Shown here: positions 7,225 to 15,470 of the stretch, piece by piece
How the letters are laid out: each line of letters opens with the position of its first letter
How positions within the stretch are numbered: the stretch's first letter is position 1
Assembly (NCBI RefSeq): GCF_001591445.1
Contig: NZ_BCUX01000020.1
Coordinates: 54,155-118,154, forward strand
Source: Neobacillus drentensis NBRC 102427
GTDB taxonomy: Bacteria > Bacillota > Bacilli > Bacillales > Cytobacillaceae
DNA: 64,000 bases
Direction: 5' to 3'
The notes under the pieces: generated by a model
Told to the model about the DNA's origin: nothing
What the model saw: only the letters and a program-made list of their open reading frames with translations
Database searches by the model: none
Program-made: the position numbers and the translations under genes

Positions 7225-8141
7225 GAACTTGGCGTGTTGGAACGTTTTCGATGGGGGCCTCGCTCGTTTTCCTTGGTCTCTTCCTGTTTTTTTCAAAGTT
7301 TTTGGGGTTAGATCTTGTACAGGTTATGACGGCTTGGTGGCCGCTTTTATTGGTTGTTCTTGGGATTGAAATTCTCGTTTATTTATTTTTGTCACGACGG
7401 GAAAAGCAGGTGTTAAAATATGATTTCCTTAGTATTTTCTTTGTCGGAGTGATTGGAACGGCGGGGATTGTGTTTGCGATTTTAAGTACAACAGGAATTA
7501 TGGGGAAGGTGGAAGAAGTGATGGCGAGGGAAGAACGCTCGTTTGAACTGCCTGCTTTCTCCTACCAAATCGATGACAGCATCAAACGGGTGGTGGTCAG
7601 GACGGTCGGCCATCAGATGACGGTCGAGTCGACGGAGGAAAAAGAGGTTTCTATGTTCGGTACCTACCGGGTACAAACAGCTAAAAAGGCGAAGTTACTC
7701 GAAAGTGCAGATGATATGGTTTCGGCCAACCAAAAGGGGGATACGCTTTATTTAAATATGAAGTCCCTGCCAAACGATATTGGCCTATTTAATGGTTATG
7801 GAGAGACAGCTGCGACGCTTTTGGTTCCGAAGCATGTAAAGCTTGAGGTGATTGGCAGTGATAATTCACTCACCTTGAAGCCGCGCGCACTTGAGAATGA
7901 CTGGAATATTGAAAGTGTGTCATCGATTGTGGTCGATGTGGCGGAAAAAAGCAATTTGAAGGTGGATGCAATTGGCGCCCAAGAGGTAAGAGGGAAAGAG
8001 GGCGACTGGAACGTGGCTAAAGAAAAGGCAGACGATGGAACGGATAATGGCAGGAAAAATGCGGTGTATCAATCGGGTGAAGGAAAATACAATATTACTA
8101 TTGCCAATGCCTATGAGATTAGCTTGAATACAAATCAGTAA
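7221..8141 (+). CDS. LiaF-like membrane protein with extracytoplasmic beta domain
   Basis: A 306-aa protein. Residues 10-95 hold three to four hydrophobic helices with the 'WWPLLLVVLGIEIL' motif common to LiaF/DUF5668-type toast-rack membrane proteins. The remainder (about 105-306) is a soluble beta-rich domain with repeated short strands (DTLYLNMKSLP, AATLLVPKHVKLEVIG, SIVVDVAEKSNLKVDAIGA), like the C-terminal domains of LiaF/VraT-type and DUF4097 proteins. It is the last gene of the sigma operon. A role as sensor or effector of cell-envelope stress is inferred from context. Confidence 0.8.
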   Translation: MRTWRVGTFSMGASLVFLGLFLFFSKFLGLDLVQVMTAWWPLLLVVLGIEILVYLFLSRREKQVLKYDFLSIFFVGVIGTAGIVFAILSTTGIMGKVEEVMAREERSFELPAFSYQIDDSIKRVVVRTVGHQMTVESTEEKEVSMFGTYRVQTAKKAKLLESADDMVSANQKGDTLYLNMKSLPNDIGLFNGYGETAATLLVPKHVKLEVIGSDNSLTLKPRALENDWNIESVSSIVVDVAEKSNLKVDAIGAQEVRGKEGDWNVAKEKADDGTDNGRKNAVYQSGEGKYNITIANAYEISLNTNQ

Positions 8142-8143
8142 AC

Positions 8144-8202
8144 ATATGGAGCGCTCCAGTCCTGTCGTGCGCTAAACGGGCGCTTCCGCTTTTTTGTTTT
8201 TT
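8144..8202 (+). terminator. Hairpin with T-run after the sigma operon
   Basis: Contains GGAGCGCTCC and GCGCT...GGCGC stems followed by TTTTTTG. Part resembles the GGAGCGGAA/GCGCTTCC dispersed repeat seen at 11549 and 56664. Confidence 0.55.
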
Positions 8203-8366
8203 TTTGCAAAAAAATAAAAAAGCGGTATGATAGGAAATGAATGTTTGAGGGTTATTAGTAGATACGCTTGGCAATATGTTTGTCAGTGAGAATGAGAATT
8301 GGTAGAATATTGAAGTGAGTGGATAGTTATTACCGATGTTGATTTCAAAAATAGGATGATGAAACG

Positions 8367-9308
8367 ATGAAAAGAGCAAGACTGATTTACAATCCTACCT
8401 CAGGACGTGAAATTCTAAAGCGGAATCTTCCGGAAATTCTCCAAAAGCTAGAAATAGCTGGGTATGAGGCTTCTTGTCACGCGACGACTGGGGCAGGGGA
8501 TGCGACGGAAGCAGCACGGTTAGCTGTTGAGCGCAAGTATGATATTGTCATCGCAGCCGGCGGTGATGGAACGATTCATGAAGTAGTCAATGGTCTAGCA
8601 GAACAGGAGTATCGGCCAAAATTAGGAATTATTCCAGCCGGAACAACCAATGATTTTGCCCGTGCCTTGCAGATTCCGCGAGATATCGGAACTGCAGTGG
8701 ATATTATTACAAAAGGGGAAATGATTCCGGTCGATATTGGACGCATCAATGATCGATATTTTATAAATATTGCTGGCGGCGGTAGAATTACCGAGCTTAC
8801 ATATGAAGTACCAAGCAAATTGAAAACGATGCTCGGCCAACTGGCCTACTATTTAAAAGGGATGGAAATGCTGCCTTCCATTAAACCTTCTGACGTTTCT
8901 ATTGAATATGATGGGAAATTGTTTGAAGGGGAAGCGATGCTGTTTCTTGTCGGTTTGACCAATTCGATCGGTGGCTTTGAGAAACTAGCACCTGATGCCT
9001 CTATAAATGATGGCTTATTTTCACTGCTGATTTTGAAGAAGACCAATCTTGCTGAGTTTATCCGGATTGCCACATTGGCTCTTCGCGGGGAGCATGTCAA
9101 TGATCCGAATGTCATCTACACACAAGCCAACCGCATTAAAGTTCATGCGACGGAAAAGGTTCAATTAAACTTGGATGGCGAATTTGGCGGATTGCTGCCA
9201 GCTGAATTTGAAAACCTCTATCGTCACTTAGAGGTGTTTGTACCACTTGAAGATATTCGTCCGAATGACCGTCCAACTGATTGGGAATCGGGGAAAAGAT
9301 ATAGCTAA
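8367..9308 (+). CDS. dagK: Diacylglycerol kinase (DgkB/YerQ type)
   Basis: A 313-aa soluble lipid kinase. The N-terminal DAGK catalytic domain shows 'IYNPTSG' at 7-13, the nucleotide-binding GGDGT at 65-69, and 'GIIPAGTTNDFARAL' after it. The C-terminal lobe has 'LNLDGEFGG'. It phosphorylates diacylglycerol released by lipoteichoic-acid synthesis and returns it to phospholipid synthesis. In Bacillus, dgkB lies close to the rlmCD gene; here rlmCD follows about 3 kb later with NAD-salvage genes in between. ATG 8367 follows GATGATGAAACG, a modest ribosome site. Confidence 0.92.
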   Translation: MKRARLIYNPTSGREILKRNLPEILQKLEIAGYEASCHATTGAGDATEAARLAVERKYDIVIAAGGDGTIHEVVNGLAEQEYRPKLGIIPAGTTNDFARALQIPRDIGTAVDIITKGEMIPVDIGRINDRYFINIAGGGRITELTYEVPSKLKTMLGQLAYYLKGMEMLPSIKPSDVSIEYDGKLFEGEAMLFLVGLTNSIGGFEKLAPDASINDGLFSLLILKKTNLAEFIRIATLALRGEHVNDPNVIYTQANRIKVHATEKVQLNLDGEFGGLLPAEFENLYRHLEVFVPLEDIRPNDRPTDWESGKRYS

Positions 9309-9311
9309 GAT

Positions 9312-9339
9312 GTCCGTTCCATTGGAGCGGGCTTTTTTG
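9312..9339 (+). terminator. Terminator after dagK
   Basis: CCGTTCC / GGAGCGG stem followed by GCTTTTTTGC. Confidence 0.7.
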
Positions 9340-9428
9340 CAATTGAAAAAGGGAAATTTGTAAGTGTTCTCGAATATTTTGTAGGATGGATGATAAATAG
9401 TTGAAAAGCAATGAAGGGGCGATGGGAA

Positions 9429-9974
9429 TTGAAGGCGTTAATTAATATTGATTATACTTACGATTTTGTAGCTGTGGATGGGGCACTGACGTGCGGGGTG
9501 CCTGGACAAAGGATTGAAGGGAAGATCGCTGCGTTAACAAAAGAGTTTATGGCAAGTGGGGATTATGTCGTCTTTGCCATAGACGTCCATGACAACGGAG
9601 ATGAATTCCATCCGGAAACCAAACTGTTCCCGCCACACAATCTGCGTGGAACCTCAGGCAGGGATTTGTTTGGATCCTTGAAGGAGGTATATGAAAGGAA
9701 TCGTCAGCTTGAAAATGTCGTGTTTATGGATAAAACGCGGTACTCTGCGTTCGCGGGAACAGACCTTGAAATCAAATTACGGGAGCGTGGAATTACCGAA
9801 GTTCATTTGGTCGGCGTTTGTACGGACATTTGTGTCTTACATACTGCTGTTGATGCTTACAATAAAGGCTTTAAGATTGTCGTTTACAAGGATGCCGTTG
9901 CTTCTTTTAATCAGGAAGGTCATGAATGGGCACTTGGACATTTTGAACAATCCCTAGGAGCAAACGTTAAATAG
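9429..9974 (+). CDS. pncA: Nicotinamidase (isochorismatase-like cysteine hydrolase)
   Basis: A 181-aa product from TTG 9429 (MKALINIDYTYDF), which aligns with the usual N-terminus of YueJ-type nicotinamidases. An upstream ATG at 9411 has no ribosome site, whereas AAGGGGC sits 10 bases before the TTG. The catalytic triad of the family can be placed: Asp in 'NIDYTYDF', Lys in 'MDKTRYSAF', and Cys in 'GVCTDICVLHT'. A metal site (D, H, H) appears in 'AIDVHDNGDEFHPE'. It deamidates nicotinamide to nicotinate, which the next gene product uses. Confidence 0.9.
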   Translation: MKALINIDYTYDFVAVDGALTCGVPGQRIEGKIAALTKEFMASGDYVVFAIDVHDNGDEFHPETKLFPPHNLRGTSGRDLFGSLKEVYERNRQLENVVFMDKTRYSAFAGTDLEIKLRERGITEVHLVGVCTDICVLHTAVDAYNKGFKIVVYKDAVASFNQEGHEWALGHFEQSLGANVK

Positions 9975-10038
9975 ACTTTCGAGGGTAATATTGGTTATAA
10001 TAATGGAAAAGCTGAAATAGTACTTCGGAGGTCTGATT

Positions 10039-11502
10039 ATGAAACACTTTTATCACGATGATAGTTTAACTCTGCATACGGATCTATATCAGATCAATAT
10101 GGTGGAAACGTATTGGAGAGATGGGATACATAATAAACGTGCGGTCTTCGAACTATTTTTCCGCAAGCTTCCGTTCGGGAACGGCTATGCAGTATTCGCT
10201 GGATTGGAGAAAGTCATTCAGTTTATACACGGCTTCCGCTTTAGCGAGGAAGACCTCGAGTATTTGCAAAATGAAGTAGGTTATAAGGAAGATTTTATCC
10301 AATATCTTAAAGAGATCCGTTTCACCGGAACCATCTGTGCAATGAAAGAAGGCGAGCTTGTTTTTGGCAATGAACCGATCTTACGTGTCGAGGCTCCACT
10401 TGCGGAAGCACAATTGATTGAAACAGCGCTGCTTAACATTGTGAATTACCAAACATTAATTGCGACGAAGGCATCGCGAATCAAGCAAATCGTCGGTGAT
10501 GAAGTAGCGATGGAATTTGGGACAAGGCGTGCACAGGAAATGGATGCAGCGATTTGGGGAACGAGAGCCGCATACCTTGCCGGTTTTGATTCAACGAGCA
10601 ACGTAAGAGCGGGGAAACTGTTTGGTATTCCTGTATCTGGAACACATGCCCATTCGTTGGTCCAAGCGTATAAAGACGAATACACGGCTTTCATTAAATA
10701 TGCACAAACACATAAGGATTGTGTTTTTTTGGTTGATACATATGATACACTTCGGCTCGGCGTTCCAAATGCGATTAAAGTCGCAAAAGAGTTGGGCGAT
10801 AAAATTAATTTTATCGGTATCCGCCTGGATAGCGGAGATCTTGCTTACCTATCGAAGGAAGCAAGAAAAATGCTGGATGAGGCAGGTTTCACTAATGCTA
10901 AGATTGTGGCCTCAAGTGATTTAGATGAATATACAATTATGAGTTTAAAATCACAAGGTGCAAAAATTGACAGTTGGGGTGTGGGCACAAAGCTGATTAC
11001 CGCTTACGATCAGGCAGCGCTTGGTGCCGTTTATAAAATTGTGTCGATAGAGAATGATAACGGAAAAATGGAGGATACGATTAAGATCTCTTCCAATCCG
11101 GAAAAGGTGACGACCCCAGGATTGAAGCGGGTTTATCGTATTATCAATAATACAAACCACCATGCAGAAGGGGATTATATTGCATTAGCGGATGAAAAGC
11201 TCCCGGAAAAGCGCGTGCGGATGTTCCATCCAACCCACACGTATATGAATAAGGTGGTTACCAACTTTACGGCAAAAGAATTACATGATGAAATCTTTTC
11301 TAAAGGCGAGCTTGTTTATGAAATGCCTTGCTTGGAAGAATCTCGTGATTATTTGAAGCAAAACCTTGATGCACTTTGGGACGAGTATAAACGGATTACG
11401 AATCCAGAGGATTACCCAGTCGATCTAAGTCAAAAATGCTGGGATAATAAGATGAGAAATATCGAAGAGGTTAAAGAAAAAGTTGAAGCAATGAAAAAGT
11501 AA
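10039..11502 (+). CDS. pncB: Nicotinate phosphoribosyltransferase
   Basis: A 487-aa enzyme that joins nicotinate and PRPP (with ATP) to form nicotinate mononucleotide for NAD synthesis. It shows 'LHTDLYQINMVETYW' at the N-terminus, 'EFGTRRAQEMDAAIWGTRAAYLAGFDSTSN' (family signature with the regulatory His replaced by other residues), 'GTHAHSLVQAY' and 'GIRLDSGDLAYLSKEAR'. It lies 64 bases after pncA with its own CGGAGG ribosome site. The pair reproduces the YueJ-YueK order of Bacillus, so co-transcription is likely. Confidence 0.95.
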   Translation: MKHFYHDDSLTLHTDLYQINMVETYWRDGIHNKRAVFELFFRKLPFGNGYAVFAGLEKVIQFIHGFRFSEEDLEYLQNEVGYKEDFIQYLKEIRFTGTICAMKEGELVFGNEPILRVEAPLAEAQLIETALLNIVNYQTLIATKASRIKQIVGDEVAMEFGTRRAQEMDAAIWGTRAAYLAGFDSTSNVRAGKLFGIPVSGTHAHSLVQAYKDEYTAFIKYAQTHKDCVFLVDTYDTLRLGVPNAIKVAKELGDKINFIGIRLDSGDLAYLSKEARKMLDEAGFTNAKIVASSDLDEYTIMSLKSQGAKIDSWGVGTKLITAYDQAALGAVYKIVSIENDNGKMEDTIKISSNPEKVTTPGLKRVYRIINNTNHHAEGDYIALADEKLPEKRVRMFHPTHTYMNKVVTNFTAKELHDEIFSKGELVYEMPCLEESRDYLKQNLDALWDEYKRITNPEDYPVDLSQKCWDNKMRNIEEVKEKVEAMKK

Positions 11503-11548
11503 CAATGCGGGGTATTTTAATAAAAGGAAATTTTTGACACTATAACAA

Positions 11549-11579
11549 GTTGATTGAAGCGCCTGGAGCGGAAATCAAC
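11549..11579. repeat. Dispersed GTTGATT...AATCAAC repeat, short form
   Basis: Bounded by GTTGATT and AATCAAC with the core GAAGCGCCTGGAGCGGA. It matches the longer copy at 56664-56706 but lacks its 12-base GGAGCGGAAAGC segment. Confidence 0.7.
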
Positions 11580-11600
11580 ATCCAAGTAACAGAACCAAAT

Positions 11601-11666
11601 AAAAAGGGCAGACTTCAGTGCGGGGGGGAATTTACTCCCCCATCGAGTCTGCCCTTCATTTATTTT
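11601..11666. terminator. Large bidirectional terminator hairpin
   Basis: AAAAAGGGCAGACT pairs with AGTCTGCCCTT, with an inner GGGGGGGA / TCCCCC stem. A- and T-rich flanks on both sides suit the convergent pncB and 37-aa genes. Confidence 0.8.
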
Positions 11667-11773
11667 TGCTTAAAAAAATCCACAAAAGCATGGAAAATTT
11701 CGACGCCCTGGTAGGTTAGCATGCTTGCAGCTGATAGTGAAAAGAAGCCAATGATTACAAAGCGGATCCACAT
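11660..11773 (-). CDS. 37-aa single-pass membrane protein
   Basis: ATG 11773 to TAA 11660 encodes 37 residues starting MWIRFVIIGFFSLSAASMLT and ending with a lysine-containing tail (VDFFKQK). A GGGAGGAA ribosome site lies 9-16 bases upstream, strong enough to support translation. Hydrophobic residues 4-20 should span the membrane once. It lies 30 bases after the stop of the 108-aa membrane gene on the same strand, so the two are probably one operon. I do not recognise a family. Confidence 0.7.
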   Translation of the reverse strand: MWIRFVIIGFFSLSAASMLTYQGVEIFHAFVDFFKQK

Positions 11774-11803
11774 ATATATTTCCTCCCTTATTTTGGTGTT
11801 AGC

Positions 11804-12130
11804 TTAGAATTCGGGAGAGTGGATCACATAGTTTGATTGATGAAAAATAGGGATAAGGAAAATATGGCTTTTTTTCAAAATTATTGACAAATAAATAAGC
11901 GGTGTTGCAGCTGTTAAAAGGATGAACGTAAGCACAAAATGAATTTGAATGTCTAGGGGCAGCTTTTTTTGATCATCCCATTGCCCTTTCGAGGCACCAT
12001 CATCTACATTGATGACGGCTTTGAAATTAGCGTGCGAGTGCGGAAGTGAATAAGCCAAGTGGATGAAGGTGAAAGCAAGAAAGGCAAGGAGTAAAGGCAC
12101 GGCAAGGTTCTTCTTCAACTTGATCATCAT
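11804..12130 (-). CDS. Small two-helix membrane protein, unknown
   Basis: A 108-aa protein with hydrophobic segments at about 10-28 and 65-88, and a polar, H/D-rich loop between them (SLPHSHANFKAVINVDDGASKGQWDDQKK). The topology suggests that loop is extracytoplasmic. The ATG at 12130 or 12127 is preceded by GGAGTG. It probably forms an operon with the 37-aa protein downstream. No function can be assigned. Confidence 0.65.
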   Translation of the reverse strand: MMIKLKKNLAVPLLLAFLAFTFIHLAYSLPHSHANFKAVINVDDGASKGQWDDQKKLPLDIQIHFVLTFILLTAATPLIYLSIILKKSHIFLIPIFHQSNYVIHSPEF

Positions 12131-12314
12131 TCACTCCTTCCAATAATGAGATTGTTTTAATCATATACACTTTTATTATATTTGAAAATAAAAATATTCT
12201 GACAATTTTCTTGGTTTTTTTTATAAAAAGGGCTTTTGCTCTTTTGAAGTTTCGCAAACTGTCAGGCTTTGTGATACAATCTTAGCTAGTCAAAACAAGC
12301 AAAGGAAGAAACGA

Positions 12315-13694
12315 ATGAGCAGAATTGTACCGGTAAATAAAAATGATTATATAGATGTTGTTTTTGAAGATTTAACCCATGACGGAGCGGGTGTGGCTAA
12401 GATTGATGGCTATCCGTTATTTGTTCCCAATGGACTGCCTGGTGAAAAAGCAAAAGTTAAGGTGATTAAGACGGGCAAAGGCTATGGCTTTGGGCGTCTG
12501 GTTGAGATTTATGAAAAAAGTCCTTACCGAGTGGAGATTGAGAGCAGTGAGTTCCATAAATATGGCGGCTGCCAACTTGAGCATATTAGCTATGAAGGAC
12601 AGTTGAAATATAAAGAAAACCAGGTCCGTCAGGTGCTCACACGTATCGGAAAACTGGAGGATGTAGTCGTTCATCCAATTTTGGGAATGGACAATCCTGT
12701 GCATTACCGCAACAAGGCGCAGGTGCCGGTTGGGGAAAAGGACGGCAAACTGATTGCAGGCTTTTTTAAACCGAGGAGCCATGAAATCGTTGATACGAAT
12801 GAGAGTATCATTCAGTTGCCTGAAATCAATGAGGCGGTACAGGTGGTCAAGGAGATTTGCAGTGAACTAAGGATTCCGGCTTATCATGAGGAATCACATA
12901 AAGGCGTACTAAGACATATTATGGCCCGTTATGGTCAACAAACGGGTGAACTCATGGTGGTCGTTATAACAAGGACGGCTGACCTTCCTCATAAAGACAA
13001 GCTTGTGGAGCAAATTGTAGCACAACTTCCGAAGGTAAAGTCGATTGTCCATAATGTCAATTCAAAGCGCACCAACGTGATTATGGGTGAGAAAACGAAT
13101 GTTTTGTGGGGGAATGAAGTCATTTATGACTTTATCGGTGATGTTAAATTTGCTATATCTGCGCTGTCCTTTTATCAGGTTAATCCCGTTCAAACCAAGG
13201 TTTTATATGATAAAGCCCTTGAATATGCCGACCTTAGCGGCGAAGAAAGCGTCATTGACGCTTATTGCGGGATTGGGACGATTTCCTTATTTTTAGCACA
13301 AAAAGCAAGAAAGGTATTCGGCGTAGAAGTGGTTCCAGAGGCAATAGAGGATGCGAAGCGGAATGCAGAATTAAATGGTATGACGAATACAGAGTTTGCG
13401 GCTGGGGAAGCAGAGGTCGTGATTCCGAAGTGGTATAAGGAAGGGAATTCAGCCGATGTCTTAGTCGTTGACCCGCCGCGCAAAGGCTGTGATGAGGCTT
13501 TGCTGCAAACGATTATTGAAATGAAGCCGAAAAAAGTCGTCTATGTCTCCTGTAATCCAGCTACCCTTGCAAGAGATTTGCGAATCCTGGAGGACGGGGG
13601 ATACAAGACGGTGGAAGTGCAGCCAGTCGATATGTTTCCGATGACAACGCATGTGGAATGTGTTTCGCAGCTAGTTTTAGTAGAAGGCAACTAA
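12315..13694 (+). CDS. rlmD: 23S rRNA (uracil-C5)-methyltransferase RlmCD/RlmD
   Basis: A 459-aa RNA m5U methyltransferase. An N-terminal TRAM domain (about 1-65, '[35 protein letters not shown]') is followed by an RNA-binding part. The SAM-dependent catalytic domain has '[19 protein letters not shown]', '[17 protein letters not shown]' and the catalytic cysteine in '[12 protein letters not shown]'. Only one cysteine (YGGCQLEH) remains where RumA has an iron-sulfur cluster, which suggests a cluster-free enzyme. In Bacillus the equivalent YefA/RlmCD modifies U747 and U1939. GGAAGAAACG precedes the ATG. Confidence 0.93.
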   Translation: MSRIVPVNKNDYIDVVFEDLTHDGAGVAKIDGYPLFVPNGLPGEKAKVKVIKTGKGYGFGRLVEIYEKSPYRVEIESSEFHKYGGCQLEHISYEGQLKYKENQVRQVLTRIGKLEDVVVHPILGMDNPVHYRNKAQVPVGEKDGKLIAGFFKPRSHEIVDTNESIIQLPEINEAVQVVKEICSELRIPAYHEESHKGVLRHIMARYGQQTGELMVVVITRTADLPHKDKLVEQIVAQLPKVKSIVHNVNSKRTNVIMGEKTNVLWGNEVIYDFIGDVKFAISALSFYQVNPVQTKVLYDKALEYADLSGEESVIDAYCGIGTISLFLAQKARKVFGVEVVPEAIEDAKRNAELNGMTNTEFAAGEAEVVIPKWYKEGNSADVLVVDPPRKGCDEALLQTIIEMKPKKVVYVSCNPATLARDLRILEDGGYKTVEVQPVDMFPMTTHVECVSQLVLVEGN

Positions 13695-13731
13695 CTATAC
13701 AAAATAGTTTCGATTATAGGTGAATAAATAA

Positions 13732-14103
13732 ATGAAAATACAAGAAACGGCACTCATGCTTGAAAATGTGCGCAAGATCTGTCTTGCACTGGACGAAGCT
13801 TTTGAACATATCGACGGATTTGGTCACAATACTTTTAAAGTAAATAGAAAATCTTTCGTAATATCGGGTGAAAGCGAGAAAGGATTTAGCTTGTCGTTCA
13901 AGTCAGATCGAGAAACTCAAGCTATATTGTTACAGAAAGAGTATTTTTTCAAAACCCCACATATTGGGCATCACGGGTGGGTATCTATTCAAAATCCGGC
14001 TGAGGAAGACTGGGATGAATTGACTGATCTCATTCAAGAAGCCTATTTACGTGCGGCACCGAAGCGTTTGGTTAAGAAATGGAATGAGTTGCATAAAAAG
14101 TGA
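13732..14103 (+). CDS. MmcQ/YjbR family DNA-binding-like protein
   Basis: A 123-aa cytoplasmic protein with the YjbR fold pattern: 'VRKICLALDEAFEHIDGFGHNTFKVNRKSFV' at about 14-45, 'PHIGHHGWVSI' in the middle, and 'LIQEAYLRAAPKRLVKKW' at the end. The family has a double-wing structure and an uncertain role, proposed to be DNA binding. It is a single gene 37 bases after rlmD, followed by its own terminator. Confidence 0.85.
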   Translation: MKIQETALMLENVRKICLALDEAFEHIDGFGHNTFKVNRKSFVISGESEKGFSLSFKSDRETQAILLQKEYFFKTPHIGHHGWVSIQNPAEEDWDELTDLIQEAYLRAAPKRLVKKWNELHKK

Positions 14104-14107
14104 GAGA

Positions 14108-14140
14108 ATTAAGCCCTTTCTTCGGAGTGGGCTTCTTTTT
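14108..14140 (+). terminator. Terminator after yjbR-like gene
   Basis: AAGCCC ... GGGCTT hairpin (loop TTTCTTCGGAGT) followed by CTTTTTG. Confidence 0.7.
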
Positions 14141-14318
14141 GTGAGGATTAGAGAAAGACCGATTTTGATGAAGTTCGCGCATAAATGTGATTGATGCCAA
14201 TCAGAAAAATCCTTCTTAAATTGAAACGATGTTCACGTAATTGTACTAAATTTTTAGAAAAGACAAAATTATTATTAAATGCAGTATGATATAATTCTAC
14301 CGAAAAGGAGGTGGAATA

Positions 14319-14336
14319 ATGTCGAAACAACCATAA
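14319..14336 (+). other. Five-codon frame with consensus Shine-Dalgarno
   Basis: AAAGGAGGTG at 14304-14313 lies 5 bases before ATG 14319, which reads M-S-K-Q-P-stop. A perfect ribosome site in front of so short a frame suggests either a truncated gene or a leader peptide. Confidence 0.4.
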
Positions 14337-14488
14337 AAGCAATAAATATTATCGAATTTAATCCCTTTCTATTAAACCTGCAATCTTCCCCTTTCATTCT
14401 CATCATTTTAAATCCACTATCTTGCGCCTCTTTAATAACTTCCTGTTAAAATGCTGAAGCTAATAAAATCACTTAATTACTAAAATCA

Positions 14489-14620
14489 ATGGGAATATTG
14501 CCGCTAAAACGTGAAATAAAGGCCATCGTTCTGCATTTTACCACGGATAATACGACCCTAGAACTTCTAAATGAACGATTCAAACAGATGAAGGAAAAAG
14601 TAAATGAAATTCTAAGTTAA
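14489..14620 (+). pseudogene. 43-aa open frame, probable gene remnant
   Basis: Reads MGILPLKREIKAIVLHFTTD and ends EKVNEILS. There is no ribosome site before the ATG, and a stop lies shortly upstream in frame. The predicted helix-rich C-terminus looks like the tail of a longer protein. Low confidence that it is expressed. Confidence 0.3.
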
Positions 14621-14674
14621 GCTCCCGACTAAAGGTTATGGTAAGTAATTTTATATATCTGAAGGAGGATAATA

Positions 14675-14986
14675 ATGGGTCACGATATATCAGGATACAA
14701 TAAAGCAGGAGAAGAAATTGCTTATGCTCGTTTTAGCATGGGGAATCATAATGCTACCATACTGTATAATTTACTTGATGCAAATAATTACTATGCAGGA
14801 GTTAGTGGATCAGGCGGCAGTTCTACCTTCTCGATACAACAGATTGAAAAGGCTTTGAATGGCTACAAACAATTTTATAAAAATAGTCATTTCTTAACTT
14901 TGGATCAAAAACAAATCTCGGAGTTTATACAAAATTGTTTAGCAACTGCCAAAGTAGAAGGTAGTGTAGGAGTGTATTTTGGCTAA
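14675..14986 (+). CDS. Hypothetical 103-aa protein
   Basis: A soluble protein of 103 aa starting MGHDISGYNKAGEEIAYARF, with a glycine/serine loop in the middle (YYAGVSGSGGSSTFS) and a C-terminal helix ending in KVEGSVGVYFG. The ribosome site GAAGGAGG at 14661-14668 is excellent, so it is very likely translated. It has no membrane segment or cofactor motif that I recognise. It stands alone between decayed DNA and the monooxygenase gene. Function unknown. Confidence 0.75.
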   Translation: MGHDISGYNKAGEEIAYARFSMGNHNATILYNLLDANNYYAGVSGSGGSSTFSIQQIEKALNGYKQFYKNSHFLTLDQKQISEFIQNCLATAKVEGSVGVYFG

Positions 14987-15095
14987 TGTTTTAAGGTTTT
15001 GACGAAATCGACAAGGTTGATTTTTGCCGTCGTGCTTTATTATATAATAAAGGGGATAGTCAAAACTAACTAAATAAGAATGGGGAGCTAGTAAA

Positions 15096-15383
15096 ATGAT
15101 TAGAGTTGTTGCGAAAGGTAAACTGAAACAAGGTGTAAAGTTAGAAGAATATTTAACACTTGCCAGAGAACTCGTTACTGAAACTAATAAAGAAGAAGGT
15201 TGCATTTCTTACGCTCTTCATGAAGATATTAATGACCCAACCATTGTTACTATGATTGAAAAATGGGTGGATGAAGAGGCAATAGAACAACACAACAGCA
15301 GCGAACATGTTAGGAGAATTGTGCCAGGACTAAGGGAATTAAGAGAAAGTACAGAAATAAATCTGTACAAAGAAATTAAATAA
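15096..15383 (+). CDS. Antibiotic-biosynthesis-monooxygenase (ABM) domain protein, YgiN-like
   Basis: A 95-aa single ABM-domain protein (dimeric alpha/beta ferredoxin-like fold): 'MIRVVAKGKLKQGVKLEEYL', 'ETNKEEGCISYALHED', 'IEKWVDEEAIEQHNSSEHVRRIVPGL'. Such proteins act as small quinol or heme-type monooxygenases or as stress proteins; the substrate is unknown. The ATG follows a GGGGAG ribosome site. The last 45 bases of this gene are repeated about 700 bp downstream (16065-16110) as an orphan fragment. Confidence 0.85.
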   Translation: MIRVVAKGKLKQGVKLEEYLTLARELVTETNKEEGCISYALHEDINDPTIVTMIEKWVDEEAIEQHNSSEHVRRIVPGLRELRESTEINLYKEIK

Positions 15384-15394
15384 ATAGTTTTCAT

Positions 15395-15443
15395 TAAACT
15401 AAAAAAATGCCTGGAATTAATATTCTGGGCATTTTTAATTGGA
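15395..15443. terminator. Possible terminator between convergent genes
   Basis: AAAAAATGCC(T)GGAATTAATATTCTGGGCATTTTTAA forms a hairpin (AAAATGCC / GGCATTTT) with T- and A-rich flanks. Confidence 0.7.
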
Positions 15444-15470
15444 AACCTTAAAATTTAACATAGCTAATTG

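Larger units (their letters stand above)
14141..14674. other. Gene-poor, apparently decayed stretch
   Basis: No full-length gene is visible. It holds a TATAAT at 14290-14295, a strong AAAGGAGGTG site followed by a five-codon frame (14319-14336), a reverse-strand open stretch around 14345-14455 that reads EVIKEAQDSGFKMMRMKGED with no start, and a 43-codon frame at 14489-14620. These look like remnants of genes rather than intact ones. Confidence 0.5.

Noticed and set aside
12417..12782. 121-codon reverse frame inside rlmD
   Set aside because: Lies entirely within the well-supported methyltransferase gene; its composition is that of an antisense shadow.
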